64,000 nucleotides of DNA, taken from the NCBI RefSeq assembly GCF_036038375.1, contig NZ_CP107935.1, forward strand, positions 1,922,001-1,986,000, given 5' to 3'. The translations under genes and the position numbers were made by a program. The notes beneath the pieces were generated by a model that saw nothing but the letters and a program-made list of their open reading frames with translations, did not search any database and was not told where the DNA came from. Source of the DNA: Streptomyces sp. NBC_00414. Lineage in GTDB: Bacteria; Actinomycetota; Actinomycetes; Streptomycetales; Streptomycetaceae. This document shows, piece by piece, positions 24,455 to 33,346 of this stretch (the first letter of the stretch is position 1; each line of letters opens with the position of its first letter).

Positions 24455-26490
24455 CAGCTCGCCCTGCCGAAGGAGCCCTGGGAACTCTGGGAACTCTGCA
24501 GGTCGGCGAACGGTTCGCCGTTGACGTACCGGCCGAGTGCGGTGAGCGGGAACACCTGCCGGTAGAGGTGGTAGTTGATGGAGAAGTCCCACGGGAACCC
24601 GGTGCCGGTGAAGTACGGCTCGTCCCAGGAGCCGTCCGCGAGCTGGGTCTGGGCGAGCCAGGCGATCCCGCGCTCGACGGCCTTGGAGTCCCGCTCCCCG
24701 GCCGCGAGCAGCGCCAGCAGCGCCCACGCGGTCTGGGAGGCGGTCGAGGCGCCCCGTCCGCTCCACTCCGCGACGTCGTGGTAGGAGCGCAGGTCCTCGC
24801 CCCAGCCTCCGTCCTCGTTCTGTACGGTCTCCAGCCAGGCCACCGCCCGGCGGATCGCGGGATGTGAGCCGGGCAGTCCGGCGGCTACCAGCGCGGGCAC
24901 CACCGACCCTGTCCCGTATACGTAGTTGACACCCCAGCGGCCGAACCAGGAGCCGTTCGCCTCCTGTTCGGCGAGCAGCCACTCGATGCCCCTGCGGGTG
25001 CGCGGGTCGTGGGCCAGGCCCTCGACGGCGAGCATCTCCACGACGTGCGCGGTGACGTCGGCGGACGGCGGGTCGATGACCTCGCCGAAGTCGCAGAACG
25101 GCAGCCGGTTGGGGAAGGGACTGGTGTTGTCGACGTCGAAGGCGCCCCACGCGCCGTTCTTCGACTGCATGCCGAGGTTCCAGCGCACCCCGCGCCCGAT
25201 GGCCTTCTCCACCCGCTCCGGGTCGTGGTGCCTGACCCGGCGCAGCGCGAGGACCACCTCGGCGGTGTCGTCGATGTCGGGGTAGTTGTCGTTGTGGAAC
25301 TCGAACGCCCAGCCGCCGGGCTGGAGTCCGGGCCTCTTGACCGCCCAGTCGCCGGGGCGGACGATCTCCTCTCCGAGCATCCAGTCCGCGGCCCGCACCA
25401 TCTGCGGGTGGTCGGCGGGTACGCCCGCGTCGGCGAGCGCGATGGTGGCGAGGCAGGTGTCCCACACCGGGGACTGACAGGCCTCGATCATCCGGGCCCC
25501 GTCCTCGCGCCACAGGGCGAAGCGGTCCAGGGAGGCCAGTCCCTCACGCATCACGGGGTGTTCGAGGTCGTAGCCGAGCAGGTAGAGGGCGATGACCGAG
25601 TAGACGGCCGGCGGCTGAATGCCTCCCCAGCATCCGTCGTTCTCCTGGCGCTCGATGATCCAGCGGGCCGCGGTGTTCATCGCGGCCCGGCGGAGCCGGC
25701 GCGGCGCGACCTTGCGGTAGGAGTGCAGGGCCTTGTCGAGCCGCTGGAACGCTCCGTCCCAACTCGCCACCGGCGCGAAGGGCTTGACCGGGTTGGGATT
25801 ATGGGGGTCGGCGTGCAGCTCGTCCAGTGCGAAGGGCGCGGGCCGTACCGGGCGCTTCGCGGAGACGACGGTGAGCGGCACGATGGTCTGCCGGGCCCAG
25901 CAGCCGAAGTCGTAGATGTTGAGCGGCATCCACTTCGGGAACCAGATGAGCTCCGGCGGGAGTTCGGGGAGGTCGTCCCACTTCCACCAGCCGAACAGGG
26001 CCAGCCAGATCCGGGTGAAGACACGGGCCGCGGCGATGCCGCCCCGCTCACGGATCCACGCGGACGCCCTCGCCATGTGCGGATCGTCCGGCGCGTCACC
26101 GGCCAGCCGCAGGGCAACGTACGCCTCGATGGTGGTGGAGAGTTCGCCCGGTCCGCCGTAGAAGGAGGCCCAGGTGCCGTCCTCGCGCTGCTCGCCGCGG
26201 ATGAACAGCGCGGCGGCGTGGGTGGTCTTCTCGTCGTCGATGCCGAGGAACTGACGGAGCAGCAGGTCTTCGGCGTCCATGGTGACGTTGGTCTCCAGGT
26301 CGCCCTTCCACCAGCCCTCGGCGTCCTGCGTGCTCAGCAGGAAGTCGGTGGCACGCTGTATCGCGTGCGAGGCGGCGTCTCGAATATCGGCTGTCCCGGC
26401 CGCCGCGGGAGTCGATTCTGTCCGGATGTCGCTGGCCGAGGCAGCGCGGGGCGGGAGGGCCCCGGTGCTTCCGTCGGTCGTCGCTGTCAT
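24454..26490 (-). CDS. shc: Squalene-hopene cyclase
   Basis: A 678-residue triterpene cyclase that folds squalene into hopene and hopanol, a membrane-associated monotopic enzyme. The catalytic acid motif is DIDDTA at residues 405-410. QW-type repeats occur throughout (QDAEGWW, REDGTWASFYGGPGE, QENDGCWGG, KNGAWGAFD, EANGSWFGRWG, EDGGWGEDL, ADGSWDE). The N-terminal 45 residues are a poorly conserved Thr/Ala-rich leader. ATG 26490 has AAGGGG upstream; an ATG at 26514 is possible. It is the fifth main gene in the operon, after the prenyl diphosphate synthase. Confidence 0.96.
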   Translation of the reverse strand: MTATTDGSTGALPPRAASASDIRTESTPAAAGTADIRDAASHAIQRATDFLLSTQDAEGWWKGDLETNVTMDAEDLLLRQFLGIDDEKTTHAAALFIRGEQREDGTWASFYGGPGELSTTIEAYVALRLAGDAPDDPHMARASAWIRERGGIAAARVFTRIWLALFGWWKWDDLPELPPELIWFPKWMPLNIYDFGCWARQTIVPLTVVSAKRPVRPAPFALDELHADPHNPNPVKPFAPVASWDGAFQRLDKALHSYRKVAPRRLRRAAMNTAARWIIERQENDGCWGGIQPPAVYSVIALYLLGYDLEHPVMREGLASLDRFALWREDGARMIEACQSPVWDTCLATIALADAGVPADHPQMVRAADWMLGEEIVRPGDWAVKRPGLQPGGWAFEFHNDNYPDIDDTAEVVLALRRVRHHDPERVEKAIGRGVRWNLGMQSKNGAWGAFDVDNTSPFPNRLPFCDFGEVIDPPSADVTAHVVEMLAVEGLAHDPRTRRGIEWLLAEQEANGSWFGRWGVNYVYGTGSVVPALVAAGLPGSHPAIRRAVAWLETVQNEDGGWGEDLRSYHDVAEWSGRGASTASQTAWALLALLAAGERDSKAVERGIAWLAQTQLADGSWDEPYFTGTGFPWDFSINYHLYRQVFPLTALGRYVNGEPFADLQSSQSSQGSFGRAS

Positions 26491-26600
26491 GGCTTCCCCT
26501 TCGTGCAGTGGCATGTCTCTGCTGGGTCCGCCGTCGGCCGGTGCTCGTGCTTCCGCAGCACCGGCCGGCGACTACGCGAGGGTTATTCGACCGATAGTGA

Positions 26601-27668
26601 TCATCTCTTCCGTACGACGACGAAGTCTGCGAGCTCCACGAACTGCGCCCGCACCCGGTCCGGCATGTCGATCGTGTCGAGCGCCTCGATGGCTACGGTG
26701 TGCTGGCGGCGCGCCTCCTGGGCGGTCCACTCGCGGCCGCCGGCCTCCTCGATGAGCGCGGCGCGCACGGCGAACTCCTCCTCGGAGAAGTTCTCGAAGT
26801 CGCTGCTCTTGGCGTCCGCGGCGAGCAGTTCGCCCAGCCGCTCGGAGGCCGGGCCGCCGGCCGCGAGCGCGGCCACGACGGGCAGGGACTTCTTGCGCTG
26901 ACGCAGGTCGCTCCAGGTCTGCTTGCCGGTGGCCACCGGGTCGCCCCAGATGCCGAGGAGGTCGTCGACGGCCTGGAAGGCGAGGCCGAGGTGGTAGCCG
27001 TACTTCTCCAGCGTGTCGGCCGTGCGGTCGTCGGCGCCGCCGAGGACCGCGCCGATGGAGCAGGCGCAGGCGAGCAGGGCGCCGGTCTTGTTGCCCTCCA
27101 TTTCCAGGCACTCCTCGACGCTGACGCGGTCGCGGTGCTCGTAGGAGATGTCCTGGGCCTGGCCGTCGATCAGCGCGCGGGTGGCGGTGGTGAGGCGGCG
27201 GGTGGCGCGGCCCGCCTCGACCGTGCCGAGCTCCAGGAGCAGTTCGTTGGCCAGCGCGAACAGGGCGTCGCCGACGAGGATCGCCTGGGCGGGTCCGTGC
27301 ACCTTCCAGACGGTGTCACGGTGGCGGCGCTGCTCGTCGCCGTCCATCAGGTCGTCGTGCAGGAGTGAGAAGTTGTGCACCAGTTCAACCGCGACCGCGC
27401 CCGGCACGCCCACCTCGGGGGCGGCGCCCGCGGCCTCGGCGGACAGCACGGCGAGGGCGGGGCGCACGGCCTTGCCGCCGTCGCCCTCGGCGGGGTTGCC
27501 CTCGGCGTCGATCCAGCCGAAGTGGTAGGCGGCGACGGTGTCCATGGGAGGTGCGAGGCGGTCGATGGCCGCCCGCAGTACCGGTGAGGCCAGGGTCCGG
27601 CCGCGCTCCAGGAGCGCGGTCACGTCCACCGCGTCGGCAGCCTTCGATGCCGGGGGCACAGTGGGCAC
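26601..27668 (-). CDS. Polyprenyl diphosphate synthase (farnesyl/geranylgeranyl type)
   Basis: A 355-residue trans-prenyltransferase that builds the C15 (or longer) diphosphate used for squalene formation. The first aspartate-rich motif is LLHDDLMDGDEQRR (DDxxD at 105-109) and the second is AFQAVDDLLGIWGD. GNKTGALL and the Lys/Arg-containing RQRKKSLPV are typical. GTG 27668 is chosen because GAGGAG lies seven bases upstream. It lies between hpnE and shc. Residues before DDxxD that set chain length cannot be read reliably, but farnesyl diphosphate is required by the operon. Confidence 0.93.
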   Translation of the reverse strand: MPTVPPASKAADAVDVTALLERGRTLASPVLRAAIDRLAPPMDTVAAYHFGWIDAEGNPAEGDGGKAVRPALAVLSAEAAGAAPEVGVPGAVAVELVHNFSLLHDDLMDGDEQRRHRDTVWKVHGPAQAILVGDALFALANELLLELGTVEAGRATRRLTTATRALIDGQAQDISYEHRDRVSVEECLEMEGNKTGALLACACSIGAVLGGADDRTADTLEKYGYHLGLAFQAVDDLLGIWGDPVATGKQTWSDLRQRKKSLPVVAALAAGGPASERLGELLAADAKSSDFENFSEEEFAVRAALIEEAGGREWTAQEARRQHTVAIEALDTIDMPDRVRAQFVELADFVVVRKR

Positions 27669-27742
27669 AGTCTCTCCTCTATTTGCGATACGGGGGGTGC
27701 GGGAGCCAGTGCCGCGGCGGGCAGCCGCGCTCTGATCGAGCG

Positions 27743-29167
27743 TCACGCCGCCTCCTCGAAGAGCTCGAAGAGGTGGTCGCGGGGCCGGCCCAGAGCGCCG
27801 AGGGCGGCGTCGGCCGCGCTCACGCCGCTGCGGACCGCACTCTCCATGGTCGCGGGCCACCCGGTGGCGGTCCACGCGCCGGCCAGGTACAGGCCGGGTG
27901 CCTTGGTGCGGGCGCCGGGCCGCAGCCGTCCGACGCCGGGGGTCGGGGCGAACGTCGCCGTGCGCTCCCTGGTCACGAAGAAGTCGCGGACCCGCGCGTC
28001 CCTGGTGTGCGGCAGCAACCGCTCCAGCTCCGGCAGGTAGCGCTTGCGCAGCGCCGCGACGGGTGTGTCGATCTCGTCCTGCGCGGCCGACTGGGACAGC
28101 GCGAGGTACTGGCCCTCCTTGAGCCCGGACGCCTCGGTGCGGTCGAAGACCCACTGCACCGGGGAGCCGAGCGCGGCGAAGAACGGTGTGCTCAGCACCT
28201 TGCGGTCGTACACGACGTGGATGTTGAGGATGGGCGCCGTACCGATCTCCAGCAGCCGTTCCGGGGCGTCGAGTGCGCCCTCGGGCAGCAGATCGTGGGC
28301 CTCGCGCTGCGGCACCGCGAGCACGACCGTGTCGGCGTCGAGCGTCTCACCGGGAACCGATACGCTCCAACGGCCGTTCTCGTGTTGGGAGATGGAGGTG
28401 ACTCGTGTACGGACTTCGGTACGGACTCCCGCGGAGTCGAGCGCCTTGCGGGCCAGCCGGTCGTGCAGTTCACCCAGCGGGACGCGCGCCCAGCCGATGT
28501 CGGCGGCGCCCGGGTCGGACAGCAGACCGGTCTTGAACACCATCGCGGCGAGCCCGAGCGACGTGTCGCCGGCCACCGCGTTGAGGGTGGCGACCCCCAC
28601 CAGGTCCCACAGTGCCTCGATGGCCCGGTCCGACTGACCGTGCGCGGTCAGCCAGCCGCCGAAGCTCCGCGTGTCGAGCGCCGGATCGGCGAGATCGAGT
28701 CCTTTGAGCGCCAGTGCGGCACGGCCGACCTTGGCGCGCTCCGCGAGCGACAGGTGCGGGTAGGTCGCGAGGCTGCGCGCCAGATGCAGCGGGACGGGCA
28801 GCGCCGTTCGGCCGATTCTGCCGAGCCGTCGTCCGGGTGGCGCGTCGGCGTCGAGGACGGGCACGTCGAGACGGTCCTGCAGCGGTGCGAGGCGGGCTCC
28901 GTCGACGCGGTCGAGGAACCAGCGGTATGCCGTGCAGCAGCGCAGGTACACATGCTGGCCGTTGTCCACGGTGAGTCCGTCGCGCTGGAAGGAGAAGGCG
29001 AGGCCGCCCAGCCGGGGCCTGCCTTCGAGCAGCGTCACCCGGAGTCCCGCGTCGGCCAGCGCGAGCGCCGCGGTCGTCCCCGCGAGCCCCCCGCCGACCA
29101 CTACGGCCGTCGCGGGGCGGCTCGACGCGTCGGCATCGAGCCCCTCGTCCTGCGTCGTGTCGTTCAT
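27743..29167 (-). CDS. hpnE: Hydroxysqualene/presqualene oxidoreductase HpnE
   Basis: A 474-residue FAD-dependent amine-oxidase-fold protein. HpnE reduces hydroxysqualene to squalene. The N-terminal dinucleotide motif VVVGGGLAGTTAALALADAG is followed by LLEGRPRLGGLAFSF, and the FAD-binding C-terminal segment is GLYLAGAWTATGWPATMESA. Similar proteins are often mis-named phytoene desaturases; the hpnC-hpnD neighbours argue for HpnE. It starts at ATG 29167 and follows hpnD after a 136-base gap. Confidence 0.93.
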   Translation of the reverse strand: MNDTTQDEGLDADASSRPATAVVVGGGLAGTTAALALADAGLRVTLLEGRPRLGGLAFSFQRDGLTVDNGQHVYLRCCTAYRWFLDRVDGARLAPLQDRLDVPVLDADAPPGRRLGRIGRTALPVPLHLARSLATYPHLSLAERAKVGRAALALKGLDLADPALDTRSFGGWLTAHGQSDRAIEALWDLVGVATLNAVAGDTSLGLAAMVFKTGLLSDPGAADIGWARVPLGELHDRLARKALDSAGVRTEVRTRVTSISQHENGRWSVSVPGETLDADTVVLAVPQREAHDLLPEGALDAPERLLEIGTAPILNIHVVYDRKVLSTPFFAALGSPVQWVFDRTEASGLKEGQYLALSQSAAQDEIDTPVAALRKRYLPELERLLPHTRDARVRDFFVTRERTATFAPTPGVGRLRPGARTKAPGLYLAGAWTATGWPATMESAVRSGVSAADAALGALGRPRDHLFELFEEAA

Positions 29168-29303
29168 CGTGCACCTTCCCCCGCGGCCCCGCCGTGCCGG
29201 TGGAGCGGGGCACGGGCGGCCGTTGCAGTCAGGGACGCCGCCCTTGACCGGAGGGTTGCGCGCCGTTTCCAGGTACGTGCGTCATCTTGGCCCGGAATGT
29301 CCA

Positions 29304-30254
29304 TCAAGCGCGCCTCCTGATGGTCCGGCGGGAGACGTGCCGGGCGTCGAGACCGGAGAGGCCGCGCACGGCGACGTACGCCTTCTCGCGTCCGGGGAGC
29401 GAGACCCGGCCGCGCAGGACGGCCTCCGGCTCGCGCTCGATGCGGTCCAGGAGGCGGCGGTAGATGCCGGCCATCGCGGCGACGCAGGCGCCGCTGCGGC
29501 GGTCCAGCATGGGCAGCAGCCGGTAGCCCTCCGCGAAGAGCGCGCGGGCCCGGCGCACTTCGAAGTGCACGAGGCCCGCGAAATCGGAGCCCTCGGGTGG
29601 CCGCGGCCCGTTGAACCCGGCCGAGCAGCCGAACTTCGCCAGGTCGTCCGCCGGCAGATACGTCCGCCCGTCCTCGGCGTCCTCGCGAACGTCCCTGAGG
29701 ATGTTGGTCAGTTGCAGCGCGAGCCCGAGGGTGTCCGCGTACTCCGGCGCCCGCTCGGCTCCGCGCGCCCCCGGTTCCGTACCGAAGACGCCGAGCGAGA
29801 GCCGGCCGATGGCGCCGGCGACGCAGCGGCAGTAGACCTTCAGGTCGTCCCAGGTCTCGTACGTCTCGCCGCGGACGTCCATGAGCACGCCGTCGATGAG
29901 TTCGTCGAGGCCGTCGAGCGGGACCGGGAAGTGGTCCGCCGTGTGGCGCAGGGCGACGGCGACCGGATCGGTGTCGTCCTCGTCCACCGAGCGGTCGCGG
30001 ACCCGGGCGAGCAGCGCCCGGGTGTCCTCCAGCCGCTTCGCCTTGACCTCGGGCGCGAGCGCGCCGTCACCGATGTCGTCGACGCGCCGTGAGAACGCGT
30101 ACAGCGCCGACATCGCACGGCGCTTGGGCGTCGGCAGCAGCCGGATGCCGTACGCGAAATTCCGGGCCTGCTGCCCGGTGACCGCCTCGCAGTAGCCGTA
30201 AGCGGCGAGTACCGGTGCGGACATGTGTGGTTCCGACTCCACGGTCCGGATCAC
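29304..30254 (-). CDS. hpnD: Presqualene diphosphate synthase HpnD
   Basis: A 316-residue squalene/phytoene-synthase-family protein. HpnD couples two farnesyl diphosphates to presqualene diphosphate. The two Asp-rich sites are AFSRRVDDIGDG (DDxxD) and LTNILRDVREDAEDGR. The GTG at 30254 overlaps the hpnC stop (GTGA) and has GAGGAG close upstream; an internal ATG at 30224 would lose the leader RTVESEPH. Together with HpnC and HpnE it makes squalene without a classical squalene synthase. Confidence 0.94.
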   Translation of the reverse strand: MIRTVESEPHMSAPVLAAYGYCEAVTGQQARNFAYGIRLLPTPKRRAMSALYAFSRRVDDIGDGALAPEVKAKRLEDTRALLARVRDRSVDEDDTDPVAVALRHTADHFPVPLDGLDELIDGVLMDVRGETYETWDDLKVYCRCVAGAIGRLSLGVFGTEPGARGAERAPEYADTLGLALQLTNILRDVREDAEDGRTYLPADDLAKFGCSAGFNGPRPPEGSDFAGLVHFEVRRARALFAEGYRLLPMLDRRSGACVAAMAGIYRRLLDRIEREPEAVLRGRVSLPGREKAYVAVRGLSGLDARHVSRRTIRRRA

Positions 30255-31153
30255 CCCTCTCCTCGCAGAGTCACTCCCACCTCGCGCAGCAACTGGATCT
30301 TGCCGGGCTTCGGCGGGCCGGGAAGTACGTCGTATTCGGCGGCGGCGATCGCACGGATTGCCGCCCTTCCTCCTGCCACGAACCCCGCGAGCAGCAGCTT
30401 CAGCCTGCCGTGGACGCTACCCACGAGGGGGGTGCCTTCATTCAGGAGGTTCCGGGCGCGTTCTGCTTCGTATGCAACCAGTGCGCGCGCCGATGCGCCT
30501 GCCGTGGGCGCGGCGAGATCCGCCTCCTGGACGTGAAAGCGCTTCATGTCCTCGGCGGGAAGGTAGATGCGGTCGCGGCCGAGGTCCTCGGCGACGTCCT
30601 GGAGGTGCTCGACGACCTGCAGGGCCGTGCAGACGGCGTCGGAGCGGCGGACCCGCTCGGGGGTCGAGGTGCCGGTGACGGACAGGACCAGTCGGCCGAC
30701 CGGGTTGGCGGACAGCTCGCAGTAGGCGAGGAGGTCGTCCCAGGTCTCGTACCGCTTGACGAGCTGGTCCTGGCGGTTCGCCGCGATCAGGCCGAGGAAG
30801 GGCTCCGGGGTCAGTCCGGTGCGGCGGACCGTCGGCTGCAGGCGGCGCAGGAGCGGGTGGCCCGGCGTCGAGTCGAAGACCTTGCGCAGATCCGCCTCGA
30901 AGGCGTCGAGCAGGACGAGCCGGTCCTTCGCCTCCTCGGGGGACACGCCCAGGAGGCGGGCGTCGGCGCCGCCGGGGGCGAGGTCCCCGTCGCCGATGTC
31001 GTCGACGAGCCGGGCGAAGCCGTAGACGGCCATGAGGTCGGCCCGCCAGGCCTTGGGCAGGAAGAACGGCGCCACGGGAAAGTTCTCGTCCGCGGCCTTG
31101 TCGAGGGTGCTGCGCTCCGGGTCACCGGCGCGCGCGGTTCCGACTGGCGTCAT
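30251..31153 (-). CDS. hpnC: Hydroxysqualene synthase HpnC
   Basis: A 300-residue squalene/phytoene-synthase-family protein. HpnC converts presqualene diphosphate to hydroxysqualene. Motifs are YGFARLVDDIGDGDLAP (DDxxD) and VVEHLQDVAEDLGRDRIYLP. ATG 31153 overlaps the stop of a 25-codon upstream reading frame (TGATG); the family sequence DKAADENFPVAPFFLPKAWR starts soon after. It is the first enzyme gene in the hopanoid operon and overlaps hpnD by four bases. Confidence 0.94.
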   Translation of the reverse strand: MTPVGTARAGDPERSTLDKAADENFPVAPFFLPKAWRADLMAVYGFARLVDDIGDGDLAPGGADARLLGVSPEEAKDRLVLLDAFEADLRKVFDSTPGHPLLRRLQPTVRRTGLTPEPFLGLIAANRQDQLVKRYETWDDLLAYCELSANPVGRLVLSVTGTSTPERVRRSDAVCTALQVVEHLQDVAEDLGRDRIYLPAEDMKRFHVQEADLAAPTAGASARALVAYEAERARNLLNEGTPLVGSVHGRLKLLLAGFVAGGRAAIRAIAAAEYDVLPGPPKPGKIQLLREVGVTLRGEG

Positions 31154-31230
31154 CACTCGCCGCCCGGGCCGGGAACGGCATACGCGCAGACGGCACACGC
31201 ACAGCGGAGCTGGAGAGATTCCGTAGCCAT
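31153..31230 (-). CDS. Possible 25-aa leader peptide upstream of hpnC
   Basis: An ATG at 31230 opens a 25-codon frame starting MATESLQLRC, then CACAVCAYAV and a GPGGE end. It contains four Cys within nine residues. Its TGA overlaps the hpnC ATG (TGATG), the pattern of translational coupling. The Shine-Dalgarno is weak (GGGTGATG). A leader or attenuator role is speculative; it may be chance. Confidence 0.35.
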   Translation of the reverse strand: MATESLQLRCACAVCAYAVPGPGGE

Positions 31231-31480
31231 TGCCGTCACATCACCCGTTCTACACTGCTGACCCAATGGTGCCTATTTCGGACACGCCGCCCGGCCGTCC
31301 GCGCAGCAGACCCTCTGTGGGGGTGTCGCGCTTTTCGCCCCACTTGCCGCGAATCAGCACCGGTACAGCTTACGTTGTACAACCCGCCATGCCCCGCCGG
31401 GGTGTCCTGCACATCACAAGAACACACCGATTGGCGTCAAGATTCCTACGGGCGCCCGGAGTTGGCGTTTCCTTTGCAGA
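31231..31480. promoter_or_regulatory. Upstream region of the hopanoid operon
   Basis: About 250 bases with no other gene supported. The promoter of the minus-strand hopanoid operon should lie here; TAGAAC just upstream of the leader frame is a possible -10. A perfect 10-bp palindrome GTTGTACAAC sits at 31374-31383. No recognised regulator site was found. Confidence 0.35.
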
Positions 31481-31518
31481 CGCAGGGCCCCACCGAACCG
31501 TTCCGGCGGGGCCCTGCG
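31481..31518 (-). terminator. Terminator after the ABC exporter ATPase gene
   Basis: A 15-base stem with one mismatch (CGCAGGGCCCCACCG against CGGCGGGGCCCTGCG) and an 8-base loop lies 20 bases past the ATPase stop. It separates the CDP-alcohol locus from the hopanoid operon. Confidence 0.75.
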
Positions 31519-31538
31519 TGGTTCTTCTACGACTCGGG

Positions 31539-32321
31539 CTACTTGCCCGTGAACTTCTCGTACTCCCGAAGGACCTCGTCGGTCGGGCCGTCCAGGCGCA
31601 GCTCGCCGCGCTCCAGCCACAGGACGCGGTCGCACGTGTCACGGATGGACTTGTTGTTGTGGCTGACGAGGAACACCGTGCCGGCCTCCTTGCGGAGCTC
31701 CCGGATCCGGGCCTCGGAGCGCTTCTGGAACTTGCGGTCGCCGGTCGCGAGGGCCTCGTCGATCATGAGGACGTCGTGGTCCTTGGCGGCGGCGATGGAG
31801 AAGCGCAGCCGGGCGGCCATGCCGGAGGAGTAGGTGCGCATGGGCAGGGTGATGAAGTCGCCCTTCTCGTTGATCCCCGAGAAGTCGACGATGTCCTGGT
31901 AGCGCTCCCTGATCTGCTCGCGGGTCATGCCCATGGCCAGTCCGCCGAGGATGACGTTCCGCTCGCCCGTGAGGTCGTTCATCAGGGCCGCGTTGACGCC
32001 GAGGAGCGAGGGCTGGCCGTCGGTGTAGACGTGGCCCTTCTCCGCGGGGAGCAGACCGGCGATGGCCCGCAGCAGGGTGGACTTGCCGGAGCCGTTGGAG
32101 CCGATGAGGCCGATGGCCTCACCGCGGTAGGACTTGAAGGAGACACCGCGGACGGCGTGCACCTTGCGCACGCCCCGCTCCTCGCCGCGCTTGATTATGC
32201 GGCTGAGGGCGGAGGTCGCGCTGCCCTTGCCGGTCTTGGCACCGTTGACCCGGTAGACGATGTGCAGCTCGTCCGCGATGACGGTCGGGATCAGGGGGGT
32301 CCTGTCGTTCTGCTCAGCCAC
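31539..32321 (-). CDS. ABC exporter ATPase, TagH/Wzt-like
   Basis: A 260-residue ATPase of the polysaccharide/teichoic-acid ABC-2 exporter class. Walker A is GSNGSGKSTLL, the signature YSSGMAARLRFS, Walker B VLMIDEALATGD and the switch His VSHNNKS. An N-terminal extension before Walker A (KTGKGSATSALSRIIKRGEE) is typical of TagH/Wzt proteins. It ends soon after the ATPase domain, so it lacks the Wzt C-terminal cap-recognition domain. GTG 32321 overlaps the permease gene by eight bases. Partnered with that permease it should flip a lipid-linked polymer outward. Confidence 0.92.
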   Translation of the reverse strand: MAEQNDRTPLIPTVIADELHIVYRVNGAKTGKGSATSALSRIIKRGEERGVRKVHAVRGVSFKSYRGEAIGLIGSNGSGKSTLLRAIAGLLPAEKGHVYTDGQPSLLGVNAALMNDLTGERNVILGGLAMGMTREQIRERYQDIVDFSGINEKGDFITLPMRTYSSGMAARLRFSIAAAKDHDVLMIDEALATGDRKFQKRSEARIRELRKEAGTVFLVSHNNKSIRDTCDRVLWLERGELRLDGPTDEVLREYEKFTGK

Positions 32322-33249
32322 GGCCGTAACGCTCCTCAGCCTTCCAGAAGTACACGAATCCGCCCACGGCGACGAGGACGGCCCAGCCGGCCGCGACCGC
32401 CCACACGTGCGGCGGCAGGACCTTCGACGCGGGACCGTAGCCGTCGATCAGCGCGAAGCGCATCAGGTCCATGTAGATGGCGGCCGGGTTCCACTGGAGG
32501 ACGTCGGCGATCCACTTGGGGTGCTTTTCGAGCATCAGGGGGATCGAGAACATGACACCGGACGCGTACATCCACGTACGCATCACGAACGGCATGAGCT
32601 GGGCCAGGTCGGGGGTCTTGGAGCCCATCCTCGCCATGATCATCGCGAGGCCGGTGTTGAAGAGGAACTGCAGCACCAGGATCGGGATGATCAGCAGCCA
32701 GGACAGCCGGGGGTAGCTGCCGAAGCCGACCGCCACGACGAACAGCACGATCATCGAGAAGAGCAGCTGCTGGAGCTGCTGCAGCGAGAACGAGATCGGC
32801 AGCGCGGCGCGCGGGAAGTGCAGCGCCCGGACCAGTCCCAGGTTCCCGGAGATCGCGCGCACGCCCGCCATCACCGAGCTCTGGGTGAAGGTGAAGACGA
32901 AGACGCCCGTCACCAGGAACGGGATGTAGACCTCCCGCTCCATGCCGCGGTCGGCCTCCAGGATCAGGCCGAAGATCAGGAAGTACACGGCCGCGTTCAG
33001 CAGCGGTGTGGCCACCTGCCACAGCTGGCCGAGCTTGGCCTGGCTGTACTGGGCGGTGAGCTTCGCCTGCGAGAAGGCGAGGATGAAGTGACGTCGTCCC
33101 CAGAGCTGGCTGACGTACTCGACGAGTCCGGGCCGGGCGCCGCTGACGGCCAGCCCGTACTTGGCGGCGAGGTCCGCCGCGGAGAGCCCTTCATCGGGGG
33201 ACGGAGGGGCGCTCACCGCGACGCCGCCGTCATGCGTTGTCTCACTCAC
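32314..33249 (-). CDS. ABC-2 type permease, TagG/Wzm-like
   Basis: A 311-residue integral membrane protein of the ABC-2 polysaccharide exporter family with about six hydrophobic segments (for example LLNAAVYFLIFGLIL, IPFLVTGVFVFTFTQSSVM, LLFSMIVLFVVAVGF, WAVLVAVGGFVYFW). The N-terminal amphipathic stretch before them has WGRRHFILAFSQAKL and QYSQAKLGQLWQV, as in TagG homologues. It starts at GTG 33249 and overlaps the ATPase gene by eight bases. The gap to the upstream glycosyltransferase gene is 97 bases; all lie on the same strand. Confidence 0.92.
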   Translation of the reverse strand: MSETTHDGGVAVSAPPSPDEGLSAADLAAKYGLAVSGARPGLVEYVSQLWGRRHFILAFSQAKLTAQYSQAKLGQLWQVATPLLNAAVYFLIFGLILEADRGMEREVYIPFLVTGVFVFTFTQSSVMAGVRAISGNLGLVRALHFPRAALPISFSLQQLQQLLFSMIVLFVVAVGFGSYPRLSWLLIIPILVLQFLFNTGLAMIMARMGSKTPDLAQLMPFVMRTWMYASGVMFSIPLMLEKHPKWIADVLQWNPAAIYMDLMRFALIDGYGPASKVLPPHVWAVAAGWAVLVAVGGFVYFWKAEERYGRG

Positions 33250-33346
33250 AGTGGAAACTTTCGTCCTCAGGATGCGCGGCCTGGTGGGGCGTAGGCCAAA
33301 GACAGGGACCGGGGTACGGCCCGAATGCTCTCAGATATCGAGCTTG

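Noticed and set aside
27743..31153. Carotenoid (phytoene synthase/desaturase) cluster
   Set aside because: Two synthase-family genes plus one oxidoreductase next to shc, hpnG and hpnH fit squalene formation by HpnC, HpnD and HpnE; no lycopene cyclase or other crt gene is present.
31374..31383. GTTGTACAAC palindrome as the hopanoid operator
   Set aside because: A single 10-bp palindrome with no second copy and unclear promoter context is too weak to call a regulatory site.
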